NCBI RefSeq assembly: GCF_040222815.1
Contig: NZ_JAVKCH010000039.1
Location: 62,001 to 126,000, forward strand
Reading direction: 5' to 3'
Origin: Imperialibacter sp040222815
GTDB lineage: Bacteria > Bacteroidota > Bacteroidia > Cytophagales > Cyclobacteriaceae
DNA length: 64,000 nt
Numbering within the stretch: the first letter of the stretch is position 1; the number at the start of each line of letters is the position of its first letter. The translations under genes were made by a program, and so were the position numbers. Below are positions 42,344-51,535 of the stretch, one piece after another. A model generated the notes under the pieces. The model saw only the letters and a program-made list of their open reading frames with translations, had not been told where the DNA came from and did no database searches.

Positions 42344-45196
42344 CTAATAGATAAACTGAAATTCAGGCAAAAGCAAAGTGGCCCAAAACACGTCCTGCAA
42401 ACCTTCTTTATCCGGCGTGTCTCCCAAAGCAGTCAGCATGATGTCTTTTTCTTTGTTCGAGGGTTTCCGGCCAAGGCACTTTAAGTAAAGGGCATCGACA
42501 ATGCTTGCTGCATTGCTGTCATATTGCTGTAGCCAACTGCTGGCACCTTCTTCAAGTACCTGGTTGAAATAGGCACCATTGGTGAGTTCCAGCGATTGCA
42601 GCAAGGTAGCCTGATCATCTCTGGAGGTGGCTACAGTTTCCCGGCTTGGCCGCCCAAGCGCTTTCAAGAACGGATGCTGCCTGACCAGACTGGCCCGGGC
42701 ATAGGTGGGCACATTGTCTTCAAATGTAAAACTCAATAACTGATCCCAATGCATGGCACCATAGTTGCGGACGTTTTCCCAATCCGAATCATTAAACGCA
42801 ACGCTCAACCATTCTTTGCCTGGGTTCACATCGGTGCTTTTCCAACCCTCATCACCCGCCGATTGTACAGTGGTTTCAAGGTTATCCTTTTGTCGAATCT
42901 CCATTGCAAACAGTATCCCCGCAGGGTTGGCGATAGGCCCTTCGTTCGTTCCCTCGATGGCGATAATGTTTTCTCCACTTTTCAGGAACTTCGTCACGTC
43001 CAGCTTACTTACTTTTCTCCAGTCGTTGCCTTCAGCCACCTTGTTCCCATTGAGGTAAAACGAATATGAATGATCAACTGAAACCAGGGCCTGAGCGTTG
43101 ATGATTTCCTGGTCGGTCAGTGTAAACTTGTGGCGGAAATATCTCGTGCCGGGTTCAGGCAGTACGTCCCTGTCAAATTTCCTTTCCCTGTGCCAAATTC
43201 TGTTCGAAGATAGCTGGTCGCCTGAAGGGTTGTAAGCGGCGGCATAGTATACGGGGGCTATAACCTGGCTTACGGCGTCAGAAAATTGCTCGGCACTCAT
43301 TCGCCTGACAATTGGGCCGTTGAATACGTAGCGGGCCGACTTCACCTGCTCCAGCTTTTCGTAGCTCACCGTTGGTAGCTGGTAGGCTTTAGATGTCATG
43401 ATGGTGCGCATCAATTGCTTTAGGTCATACCCCGACTCAATGAAATCTGCTGCCAGCCAGTCGAGCAAATCAGCATCCCATGGGGTCTTGTCCATCTCAT
43501 CCAGGGGCTCGATGAAACCCCGCCCTATCAGTCTTTGCCATATTCTGTTGGCAATGGTTCGGTACAGCCTGCCATTCTCCGGCTTCACAATGACCTCTGA
43601 AAGTTTCAGCAAGCGCTCTTTTAAGCTGTCGGCCTCCACCGACCCCAATTCCGGATACAGGAAACTGACCTGAGCCATTTTTCCAGTGGGTATGTCACAC
43701 CTGTTGAGTTCCATCACCGAATCGGCGAATATGGACGCAAAGCCATAGGCCTGGTCGAGGGTGAGGTTGCTTACAAAGCTGTTGTGACAAGAGGCACATT
43801 TCACATTTACCCCCAGCAGTGACTGGCCAATATTCTGGGCGGCCTGCATTTCGGTGCGCTGACTGGCATTGACCACGCCCCGCCATTCTATGCCCTTGAT
43901 AAACCCTTCGGAAGCAGGGGTGGGGTTGATCAATTCCCTGACCATGGCATTGTAAGGCTTGTTTTCCAGTAGCGATTTGTACAGCCAGTCGGTAACCTGC
44001 TTTCTGCCGCCGGTAATAAATCCGGTGCCTGAGTAATCATTCCTTAGCAGATCGTTCCAAAAACTCAGCCAGTGCTGTGTGTAGTTGCTATTATCTGCCA
44101 GCAGGCGGTCGACCAGTTGAGTACGTTTGTTGGCGTCCTGATTATCGACGAACTGAATGATGGCATCCGGTGCTGGCAGCAACCCCACAATGTCCAGATA
44201 AACTCGTCGGATGAAGGTTTTGTCGTCTACCAACTGTGGCCAGGTGATGCCGTTCTTTTCAAAGTAGACATCCAGCAGCTTGTCCACTGGATGTACTTGT
44301 TCTGTGGAAACAGGTAGCCTCGGCTTTGACAAAGCAAGGGCCGCTTCAGGGAATACTTTCAACGCCCGATCCGACCAATGGGCACCCTTTTCTATCCACA
44401 ATTTGATCAGGGCAACTTCGTTTTTCTTGAGCACCTTGCCCTTTTTGGGCATTACATCATCGTCGTTGGACGACAGCGTAATTCTTCTGTATAGCTCGCT
44501 GTCTTTAGGGTGGCCCGCCACAATCACTTTTCCGGATTTTCCACCCTGGAAAACGCCTCTTTTATTTTCTAATACCAGCTCCCCTTTTTGCTTGTTTTCG
44601 CTATGGCATTGATAGCAGTTGTGCGCAAAAATGGCCCTTACTTCCAGATTCAGATCGTCGAGCTCGGTTTCAGACAGGGAGTCCAGTTGCTTCAATTGTG
44701 CCAATAGAACCACGCTCCGGGTATCGTCGTAATCATCAGCGTTTCCTGGCAGCGCACTCGACAGAAAATCTTCACCATGGGTAAGGCTGGCGCCCAGGTG
44801 ACCGGTAATCGTAAGCGTGATAACCGATAGCACCAGCAGTGACCGGTAGGCAAGGTAATTGGATAACTTCCCTGCATTTGTTTTTTGGAGCAAGAAAGCG
44901 GCAATGATCGAAAGTACGGCTGTGGCGATGCCCAGATTTTGATGTAGCTGTACCAGGTCGCCCGAGTAGTCATCGAAAGTGCGAAGGAACCACCCGAGGC
45001 CAGCGGCCAATGCAGCTGAAGCGGCTCCCAGGTACACCATCCAGTTGATGCCCTCCCTTAGGTCAGGTCGTTTCCCATTCAGGGTGAGCGCCTCAAGAAA
45101 AAGAACAACAATCAATAATCCAATAGGAAAGTGCACTGCTACCGGGTGCAGGCGACCTAGTAGCTGAAATATCCAAGACCACGCATTTTCCTCCAT
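42344..45196 (-). CDS. Planctomycete-type cytochrome c, DUF1549/DUF1553 membrane protein
   Basis: A 950-residue protein. The first roughly 140 residues contain four or five membrane segments (DUF2231-like). A planctomycete-type cytochrome c domain follows with haem motif NCYQCH (Cys194, Cys197, His198) and LELWIEKGA-like ending (LIKLWIEKGAHW). DUF1549 (IDDKTFIRRVYLDIVGLLPAP-type) comes next with a second CxxCH (CASCHN). DUF1553 occupies the C-terminal half and encloses a carbohydrate-binding-like insertion (about 660-800). Probably a membrane-anchored haem enzyme working with the DUF1501 protein. Confidence 0.92.
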   Translation of the reverse strand: MEENAWSWIFQLLGRLHPVAVHFPIGLLIVVLFLEALTLNGKRPDLREGINWMVYLGAASAALAAGLGWFLRTFDDYSGDLVQLHQNLGIATAVLSIIAAFLLQKTNAGKLSNYLAYRSLLVLSVITLTITGHLGASLTHGEDFLSSALPGNADDYDDTRSVVLLAQLKQLDSLSETELDDLNLEVRAIFAHNCYQCHSENKQKGELVLENKRGVFQGGKSGKVIVAGHPKDSELYRRITLSSNDDDVMPKKGKVLKKNEVALIKLWIEKGAHWSDRALKVFPEAALALSKPRLPVSTEQVHPVDKLLDVYFEKNGITWPQLVDDKTFIRRVYLDIVGLLPAPDAIIQFVDNQDANKRTQLVDRLLADNSNYTQHWLSFWNDLLRNDYSGTGFITGGRKQVTDWLYKSLLENKPYNAMVRELINPTPASEGFIKGIEWRGVVNASQRTEMQAAQNIGQSLLGVNVKCASCHNSFVSNLTLDQAYGFASIFADSVMELNRCDIPTGKMAQVSFLYPELGSVEADSLKERLLKLSEVIVKPENGRLYRTIANRIWQRLIGRGFIEPLDEMDKTPWDADLLDWLAADFIESGYDLKQLMRTIMTSKAYQLPTVSYEKLEQVKSARYVFNGPIVRRMSAEQFSDAVSQVIAPVYYAAAYNPSGDQLSSNRIWHRERKFDRDVLPEPGTRYFRHKFTLTDQEIINAQALVSVDHSYSFYLNGNKVAEGNDWRKVSKLDVTKFLKSGENIIAIEGTNEGPIANPAGILFAMEIRQKDNLETTVQSAGDEGWKSTDVNPGKEWLSVAFNDSDWENVRNYGAMHWDQLLSFTFEDNVPTYARASLVRQHPFLKALGRPSRETVATSRDDQATLLQSLELTNGAYFNQVLEEGASSWLQQYDSNAASIVDALYLKCLGRKPSNKEKDIMLTALGDTPDKEGLQDVFWATLLLPEFQFIY

Positions 45197-45329
45197 GTTT
45201 GAAAATAGGAGGAATTTTTCACAAAAACATCCTTTAGGTTATGATTGGCGGAGATACTGAACGAGCGGATTAGGCGAGACCGTAGAGTATTAGAACCTAA
45301 TCAAGCAGGTGGCGAAGCCATCTACTCGA

Positions 45330-45755
45330 CTAGCGGCTGGCAATAATTGATTTAATGTAAGATTCTGGAGTCAATACTCCAATTTCACTTTTACTAAAAT
45401 CCTTTAAATTTCGAGTTAGAATCACATCAATTCCGCCATTTTTCATGGCAGCAAAATTTTGTAAACCATCCTCAAAGTCTTTGAATCCAGAGTTAAGTGC
45501 GTTGCTTACAACCTCTTTATCCATTAACAAAACATCGGTAATCATAAGTAATTGCTTAAGATGATCAATCACTTTGTCGTGCCTTGCTGTTTGTCTTAGG
45601 AGGTAATATACATTACTATAAATCACCGGCGTCAAAAATCCCTTTATCCTATCAGTTTCACATAAACCAATTACTTGGGCCGAATATTCAGCGAAAGGCT
45701 GCCTATCAAAAAAGAAATCGAGAATGACATCTGTATCAATTAATACTTTATCCAT
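45330..45755 (-). CDS. PIN-domain toxin (VapC-like)
   Basis: From the ATG at 45755 (MDKVLIDTDVILDFFFDRQPF) the 141 residues show the PIN-domain acidic residues: Asp in LIDTD, Glu/Asp positions in FEDGLQNFAAMKNGGIDVILTRNLKDF. PIN toxins are magnesium-dependent ribonucleases. It overlaps the upstream antitoxin gene by 8 bp, which supports this start over the upstream ATG. The module is on the minus strand like the other two toxin-antitoxin pairs in the window. Confidence 0.88.
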   Translation of the reverse strand: MDKVLIDTDVILDFFFDRQPFAEYSAQVIGLCETDRIKGFLTPVIYSNVYYLLRQTARHDKVIDHLKQLLMITDVLLMDKEVVSNALNSGFKDFEDGLQNFAAMKNGGIDVILTRNLKDFSKSEIGVLTPESYIKSIIASR

Positions 45756-46005
45756 CCTGCAAGTATTTCTTTGACAATCCTTTGGATAACTCCTCTTTAT
45801 AGTCAAACCCTTCAGGCGCTTTGAAGGAACCTCTCAAAGAAGAAGCAATTGGTGTTGAATCTATCACTTTTGCATTGTCCTCTTTGATTATCACCTTAAG
45901 ATAATTCTCCACTATATCCGAAAGGCTTCTCCCTTTTCCTTTTGCATATTCCTTCGCTTTCTCAATTAAAGTCTCTTCAATTGTCAAGGTTAACTTTGTA
46001 TTCAT
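45748..46005 (-). CDS. DUF6364/ribbon-helix-helix-like antitoxin
   Basis: An 85-residue protein with LTLTIEETLIEKAKEYAKGKGRSLSDIVENYLKVII, the strand-helix-helix pattern of CopG-like DNA-binding antitoxins, followed by an acidic toxin-wrapping tail (APEGFDYKEELSKGLSKKYLQDG). It precedes and overlaps the PIN toxin gene. Confidence 0.85.
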   Translation of the reverse strand: MNTKLTLTIEETLIEKAKEYAKGKGRSLSDIVENYLKVIIKEDNAKVIDSTPIASSLRGSFKAPEGFDYKEELSKGLSKKYLQDG

Positions 46006-46149
46006 AACACGTCTGTATGATTATCAATTTACACGTGCAAAGATATATTAACTCGCCAATACGTGCAAATAATTACCATACTACACGTATCCAACATTCG
46101 GAGACTGTCTGCCTTAGTTTACCGAATTACAGACATTTTGCTATAAGTA

Positions 46150-46330
46150 CATGATGGCGTGGAGTGGCCGTCAGCCACAAGGATTGGATTATCCGATGGA
46201 GTTTCCTCAGCCTTCCTGGTGTCTGACGGCTCCAACGCAATGGCCTGCTCGCTGTACCGACGCATGCGTCCTTCCCGCCAGTAGTCGGGCAAGCTTCCGG
46301 TCTTCCGACTTCAGTCTATTTAAAGTTAAG
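46150..46330. repeat. Dispersed repeat element, second copy
   Basis: This non-coding stretch between the antitoxin and gntP genes contains the exact reverse complement (46274-46296) of the 23-bp block found between trpB and trpA, plus a GTACCGAC block about 20 bp before it, as in the other copy. Sequence of the form CTTCCGACTTCAGTC follows. The remainder of the 46006-46383 gap has no gene I can support. Confidence 0.65.
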
Positions 46331-46383
46331 GTGCAATATCTTCACGCTTTATCAATGAAGCTTGCTTTTTCCCAGCGGGTTCG

Positions 46384-47856
46384 CTATTGTTTGAAATCTC
46401 CTTTCCTCCTTATCACCATCCACATCACGCCCAAACCAGCCAGCGGAATCAGCGGATCGAGCAGGGAGCCATTGGCACCAAAGATTAAATTAGTCAGCGC
46501 AATTAATACCCCACCAATGGCCCAGGCGATGGTAGTAGGCACCGACCAGGTCATGAGCTGTAGCTTCACATCGGCGATTCCCATCATGCGGTTCACCACC
46601 CAAAAGAAGCTGTCGTTGAAATAGCTGAAGAACAAGGAACCCAACACGGCTGCCTGTGCTGCGAACAGCATATTAACATCGGGTATATTGATCAGGATAG
46701 GCGCTGTTATAGATGCCGCTGTGATCATGGCCACCGTTCCCGATCCTTGTATCAGCCTCACAATGGTGGCAACAAAAAAGGGAATCATGATGGGGGAGAA
46801 CGGGAGGTTTGCCATCAGTGCTGCCAGTTGGGCACCGGAGCCGCTTTCCCGCACCACAAAGCCAAGTGCTCCGCCTGCGCCAGTCACCATTAGTATAATG
46901 CCCGCTGACTTGAGGCCTTCCTCCAGTCGTTCCGATGTCTCGTGGCGGTTGAGGTGAGGCACCAGAGTGTACACGGCAATCAAAGTGCTGATGCACAAAG
47001 CAATGACAGGTGAGCCAGCAAAGGCAACTACCTGCAATACCCATGACAAAGTTGTGCTGTCGGTGGCTGTAAGCGAAGGGAACAGGTTGGTTACTGCCTT
47101 CAAGAAGATCAGCCCGATGGGTACAAGAATGGGAAGCAGCGACTTTGTCAGGCAGGGGAGGGGCTTTGCCTCTTTTTCTTTTAAGTAATCAGCGTAGACG
47201 GCTTTCAGATCTTCCTGCACCACGGTGGCTACAAAGTCGGGATATGTTTTCCCAAGCCGCTGCGCATACCACACGATCGCCAGGGTGCAAGGCAGGGCTA
47301 GTACAATGCCGAGCAGCATCATGGCGCCAATGTCGACACCGAAGAGCCCCGCCACACCCAGAGGCCCCGGAGTTGGCGGCACCATGGTATGAGTCACGAT
47401 AAGGCCGCCTGCGAGTGAAACTCCGAGGGTAAGGAGTGATCGGCTGCCTTTTTGTGCCAGCGCCTTGGCGATAGGGTAGAGAATGACAAAAGCGGAATCG
47501 ACGAAGATGGGAATGCTCACCAGATAGCCAGTAAGGGCCAGCGCCCACTCTTCCCGCCGGTGCCCCAGCCACTTGATAAAAGAATAGGCGATTTGCTCAG
47601 CAGCACCTGATACTTCCAGGATGCGCCCCATCATCACTCCTAGTCCGATCACAATGCCAATGGTACCCAATGTGGAGCCAAACCCTTTGGAAATGGCGTC
47701 CAGTGTTTCATTCACCGACAAGCCGCCAGTGATGCCCGCCACGCATGCCGCCGCAATCATTGCGATGAGCGGGTGCACTTTGGTGCGCAGCACCAGTAAA
47801 ATCAAAACGAAGACGGCAACCGCCAGACCAATGATGGGAATGGAGAGGTCGCTCAT
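46384..47856 (-). CDS. GntP-family acid-sugar permease
   Basis: A 490-residue inner-membrane protein with about 12-14 hydrophobic segments. Family motifs are GFGSTLGTIGIVIGLGVMMGRILEVSGAAEQIAYSFIKWLG near the N-terminus, GLIVTHTMVPPTPGPLGVAGLFGVDIG in the middle and VRLIQGSGTVAMITAASI and FSYFNDSFFWVVNRMMG near the C-terminus. GntP proteins import gluconate or related acid sugars with protons. Its start overlaps the stop of the DenD-like gene (TGATG), and together with the divergent DUF1537 kinase this points to four-carbon acid sugars as substrate. Confidence 0.95.
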   Translation of the reverse strand: MSDLSIPIIGLAVAVFVLILLVLRTKVHPLIAMIAAACVAGITGGLSVNETLDAISKGFGSTLGTIGIVIGLGVMMGRILEVSGAAEQIAYSFIKWLGHRREEWALALTGYLVSIPIFVDSAFVILYPIAKALAQKGSRSLLTLGVSLAGGLIVTHTMVPPTPGPLGVAGLFGVDIGAMMLLGIVLALPCTLAIVWYAQRLGKTYPDFVATVVQEDLKAVYADYLKEKEAKPLPCLTKSLLPILVPIGLIFLKAVTNLFPSLTATDSTTLSWVLQVVAFAGSPVIALCISTLIAVYTLVPHLNRHETSERLEEGLKSAGIILMVTGAGGALGFVVRESGSGAQLAALMANLPFSPIMIPFFVATIVRLIQGSGTVAMITAASITAPILINIPDVNMLFAAQAAVLGSLFFSYFNDSFFWVVNRMMGIADVKLQLMTWSVPTTIAWAIGGVLIALTNLIFGANGSLLDPLIPLAGLGVMWMVIRRKGDFKQ

Positions 47857-48809
47857 CAGTTGGGCTGCTTGTTGGAAGCGATGAACTGAGTGATGAACGT
47901 GTCGAACTCGCCGTCGACCGTGAAGCCAAGTGCCAGTCCTCTGCTATTGTCGATGGCGGCAGGCCAGCTACTTACAATGGCGTTGATAGCAGCATCTGGT
48001 TTGAACTGTACCCTGGCCAGAGCACCCTGGCCGGAGATGCGCTCCAGCGAGTCGAGCATTTGTTGCACCGTGACACTGACGCCCGGCAAGTTGACAGTAC
48101 GCCAGCCACCGAAAGCTTCCGCTTTTAGCGTGGTGGCATGGATAAGATTTTGGATAACAGTATCGGGGCTTGAGAGCCAAAGCGCCAGGTTGGTGGAGAC
48201 GGGACAAATGGCCTCTTCTCCATTGATAGGCTCACGTATGATGCTGCTGACAAACGAAGAAGCCGCCAGGTTGGGTTTCCCTGGTCGCACACAAATGGTA
48301 GGCAATCGCAGCACCCTGCCATCGACCAATCCTTTTCGGGAGTAGTCGTTGACCAGCAGTTCACCAATCGCTTTCTGGGCACCATACGACGAGCGGGGAG
48401 TAAGCGCCGTGGTGTCTAGCACGGTGGCGGGCAGGTCACCACCGAACACCGCAATGGAGCTTGAGAAAATTAACTTAATGCCTGGTTTCTGATGACGGCA
48501 GGCTTCCAGTAGTTGGCGGGTAATGTCCATATTGACTTTCCAGCCCAGATCAAAGTCTTTCTCAGCATGGCTGCTCACTACGGCTGCCAGGTGAAAAACA
48601 ATACTCGTTTCGGCGGAGATAAGAGATTTGGCAGCTCCCTCTTCAGAAAGATCAGCTTGCAGGCACCGAACCCGGCTGTCATTTTCCGGGTGTGGAGGCA
48701 TCACAATGTCCACCAGCAACAGCTCGTCAAAAGCAAGATGACTGCTGAGCAACGCCTTTGCCAGGCGCTGGCCAAGGAAACCTGCTCCTCCGGTAATGAT
48801 TATTTGCAT
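47856..48809 (-). CDS. denD: D-erythronate dehydrogenase-like NAD-dependent epimerase/dehydratase
   Basis: A 317-residue extended SDR: ITGGAGFLGQRLAKAL (NAD motif), VFHLAAVVSSHAEKDFDLGWKVN, the active-site SSYGAQKAIGELLVNDYSRKG (YxxxK) and RLPTICVRPGKPN. The overall pattern fits DenD, which oxidises D-erythronate to 2-oxo-tetronate. The gene context (GntP permease downstream, DUF1537 kinase divergent) supports this over a nucleotide-sugar epimerase. Confidence 0.82.
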   Translation of the reverse strand: MQIIITGGAGFLGQRLAKALLSSHLAFDELLLVDIVMPPHPENDSRVRCLQADLSEEGAAKSLISAETSIVFHLAAVVSSHAEKDFDLGWKVNMDITRQLLEACRHQKPGIKLIFSSSIAVFGGDLPATVLDTTALTPRSSYGAQKAIGELLVNDYSRKGLVDGRVLRLPTICVRPGKPNLAASSFVSSIIREPINGEEAICPVSTNLALWLSSPDTVIQNLIHATTLKAEAFGGWRTVNLPGVSVTVQQMLDSLERISGQGALARVQFKPDAAINAIVSSWPAAIDNSRGLALGFTVDGEFDTFITQFIASNKQPN

Positions 48810-48920
48810 AGATTCAGGGCTTGTTAAACGGGTCGATTTGTTCGACTTAAAAAGATAAATAATAAATTTATTACCCTACCACCTACTAAGCTTATTTGAG
48901 TGGTTGATCAGAGACTTGCG

Positions 48921-50327
48921 ATGTACGAAAACGTAAACCAAAAATTCAATCAGTTGCCACCTGATTATCCCGAAGGCCTCCTGCCTGCCATTCAAAGGGA
49001 GTTTCTGGAAAGTGAAAAAACCATTGTGGTACTTGACGATGACCCAACAGGCACACAGACGTGCTACGATGTGATGGTGCTCACCTCGTGGGAGGTAGGC
49101 CTGATAGCGGCAGAACTCAGGCAAAAGCCCTCCATTCTCTACATCCTTACCAATTCCCGGAGCCTGCCGGAGCCAGAGGCAGTTGACCTGGCACTGGAAA
49201 TCGGGCGAAACCTTAAAGAGGCTGCAAAAGAAAGCCAAAGAGACGTGGTGGTGGTAAGCCGAAGCGACTCTACTTTAAGAGGCCACTTTCCAGCGGAGGT
49301 AGACGCTGTAGCCGAAGCTCTTGGTCTTCAGGGAGCAGTCACCGTGCTGGTGCCAGCTTTCATTGAGGGCGCCAGGTATACGGTGGACGATGTGCATTAC
49401 ATCGTCGAAAATGAAGAGCTCGTGCCTGTGTCTGACACGCCCTTTGCGAAAGATGTGTCGTTTGGTTACCAGCACGCCAACCTGAAGGAATGGGTGGAGG
49501 AAAAGACAAAAGGTCGGATCAAAGCCTCGGAAGTCCACTCGGTGTCCATCGAGGATCTGCGGGCAGGCGGCCCCCAAGCCGTGGCAAAGAAACTGGAAGC
49601 CTGCGCCGATGGATCAGTATGCATCATGAACGCCGCCACCTACCGTGACCTGGAAGTAGGGGTGCTGGGGTTGATAATGGCCGAAAGGTCAGGTAAGAAG
49701 TTTCTGTACCGCACCTCCGCCACTTTTGTGCCTATCAGGGCGGGTATGGTATCAGGTAAACTTTATGTCCCTCAAAAAGAGGATGCTGCTTCTTCGCATG
49801 GGTCGCTTGTGGTGGTAGGTTCTCACGTGCCTAAAACTACCAGCCAACTGGCTTATCTGCTCAAACAGGGAAAACAACAAAATCTGGAGGTAGATGTTAG
49901 TCAGCTACTTCGGCCGCAAGACTTAAGTGGCGAGGCAAAGGCCATCAGCGCCAAGGTGGATGTGTGGCTCGCTGCTGGCGACGATGTGGTGATTCACACG
50001 AGCCGCAGACTGGAAACTGGAGCAGATGCAGAAAGCAGCCTCAAAATCAATGCTCTTGTCTCCGGCTTCCTTGTAGCCATTGTGCAAGCGATCTCTGTTC
50101 GTCCAAAGTTTGTAGTTGCCAAAGGCGGGATTACTTCCAGCGACCTGGCGTCCAAAGGGCTTTCAGTTCAAAAGGCAACAGTATTGGGCCCGGTTATTCC
50201 AGGAGTGCCGGTGTGGAAACTGCAAGGGGAAAGCAAGTTTCCCGGGCTGATTTACGTTGTGTTCCCCGGCAATGTGGGCGATGAGAAGGCACTGGCGCTC
50301 GTGTGTGAAAAGTTTGGCGGCGGGTAG
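48921..50327 (+). CDS. Four-carbon acid sugar kinase (DUF1537 family)
   Basis: From the ATG at 48921 the protein has 468 residues. The N-terminal DUF1537 motif is TIVVLDDDPTGTQTCYDV, followed by TNSRSLPE, VVSRSDSTLRGHFPAEVDAV. The C-terminal nucleotide-binding domain has KFVVAKGGITSSDLASKGL, LGPVIPGVPVWKL and YVVFPGNVGDEKAL. Family members phosphorylate D-threonate (DtnK) or 3-oxo-tetronate (OtnK). With a DenD-like enzyme next door the OtnK role is more likely. A GTG at 48900 is an alternative start. It is divergent from denD-gntP. Confidence 0.88.
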   Translation: MYENVNQKFNQLPPDYPEGLLPAIQREFLESEKTIVVLDDDPTGTQTCYDVMVLTSWEVGLIAAELRQKPSILYILTNSRSLPEPEAVDLALEIGRNLKEAAKESQRDVVVVSRSDSTLRGHFPAEVDAVAEALGLQGAVTVLVPAFIEGARYTVDDVHYIVENEELVPVSDTPFAKDVSFGYQHANLKEWVEEKTKGRIKASEVHSVSIEDLRAGGPQAVAKKLEACADGSVCIMNAATYRDLEVGVLGLIMAERSGKKFLYRTSATFVPIRAGMVSGKLYVPQKEDAASSHGSLVVVGSHVPKTTSQLAYLLKQGKQQNLEVDVSQLLRPQDLSGEAKAISAKVDVWLAAGDDVVIHTSRRLETGADAESSLKINALVSGFLVAIVQAISVRPKFVVAKGGITSSDLASKGLSVQKATVLGPVIPGVPVWKLQGESKFPGLIYVVFPGNVGDEKALALVCEKFGGG

Positions 50328-50390
50328 CATTGTGTGTGAGATGGAAAAAGCACTGGAGGGAACGCAATGGTGGAAATGCGAGTGTATTTA

Positions 50391-51389
50391 CTATCCCATT
50401 TTTGCCCATTTCCTTCGGCTTTCCGGAGTTAGAAAAGTCCAGGAAACAATGCGGCTAACTTTATTCCCCTGCCCCATAGGGATTGTTTTAATATCCACTG
50501 CACCTACCTTTTTCAGTGCCTCGTAAACGTTCTTAAGGTTAGACTGTTTTGAAATTAACGTAGAAAACCAAAAACAGGAAGTGGTAAACTGTTTGCTTTG
50601 AAGGATCATCTGCCGGACAAAACTCTCTTCGCCTCCATCATACCATAATTCAGTATTGTGTCCCCCAAAATTCAAAACAGGCTTCGTGATTTTCTTTTGC
50701 TTTAGGTTTCTCAACTTTCGAATGGTTCCAGATTGGGCTTCAGCAAAAGAAGCATGAAAGGGAGGGTTGCAAATGGTGAGATCAAAGTATTCATCCTTTT
50801 TAATGATCCCGTTAAAGATGTCTTTGGAATTCGGTTGTAACCTCAGGCTAACATTTCCTCGAAGGTGGGCGTTTGATTCAACTATTTTGTTGGCGCATTC
50901 AATGGCTACAGGGTCAATGTCGGCGCCAACAAATGACCAGCCATACTCCGAATGCCCTATGATGGGATAAACACAATTGGCCCCTACACCGATATCCAGA
51001 CATTTAATTTCGCTGCCGGTTGGAGGCTTGCCCCGTTTCGACAGTGGATGAGAGGAGGCCAATAGGTCTGCCATGTGGTGGATGTAATCCGCTCTCCCGG
51101 GAATGGGTGGGCACAAATAATCTTTTGGGATATCCCAATCTTTTATATTGTAATAGCGTTTCAAAAGCGCTTTGTTCAGTGCTTTGACTGCTTCCGGATT
51201 GAAGAAGTCAATAGATTCGTTGCCGTAGTCATTCAATCGCACAAATGGCATCAAAGCTGGATGGCTTTTGCTAAGTTGCTTGAAATCATAGCGCTGCCGG
51301 TGCTTGTTGCGTGGGTGCAATTTGGGTTTTTCCATTCTTCGGTCAACTTGTGAAGATGTACCAGGAAGTTTCTTTTTCTTATCTGACAT
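50391..51389 (-). CDS. rlmF: 23S rRNA (adenine-N6)-methyltransferase RlmF
   Basis: RlmF methylates A1618 (E. coli numbering) of 23S rRNA. The 332 residues show a basic N-terminus, CLDIGVGANCVYPIIG (SAM-binding motif I), FVGADIDPVAIECANKIVESN, the catalytic NPPF in LTICNPPFHASFAEA, and NFGGHNTELWYDGGEESFVRQMI. Motif order and length match the family. Monocistronic. Confidence 0.95.
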   Translation of the reverse strand: MSDKKKKLPGTSSQVDRRMEKPKLHPRNKHRQRYDFKQLSKSHPALMPFVRLNDYGNESIDFFNPEAVKALNKALLKRYYNIKDWDIPKDYLCPPIPGRADYIHHMADLLASSHPLSKRGKPPTGSEIKCLDIGVGANCVYPIIGHSEYGWSFVGADIDPVAIECANKIVESNAHLRGNVSLRLQPNSKDIFNGIIKKDEYFDLTICNPPFHASFAEAQSGTIRKLRNLKQKKITKPVLNFGGHNTELWYDGGEESFVRQMILQSKQFTTSCFWFSTLISKQSNLKNVYEALKKVGAVDIKTIPMGQGNKVSRIVSWTFLTPESRRKWAKMG

Positions 51390-51535
51390 TGAGGCGTTCT
51401 CTCTGCGACAGGCTCATTTTAGACGTGATCCTATCCATGGCCAAAGTTACAAATTGTTGCCAGTAAGTGTGCTGGGTGATAGGCTGCCATGTTTCTGCAT
51501 TGGACACCTTTTTTGTCAGGCGGGCAAAGGAATTG

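Noticed and set aside
46150..46624. 157-residue frame on the plus strand over the repeat and the gntP 3' end
   Set aside because: It runs antisense through gntP and its start lies in repeat sequence. The composition is untypical.
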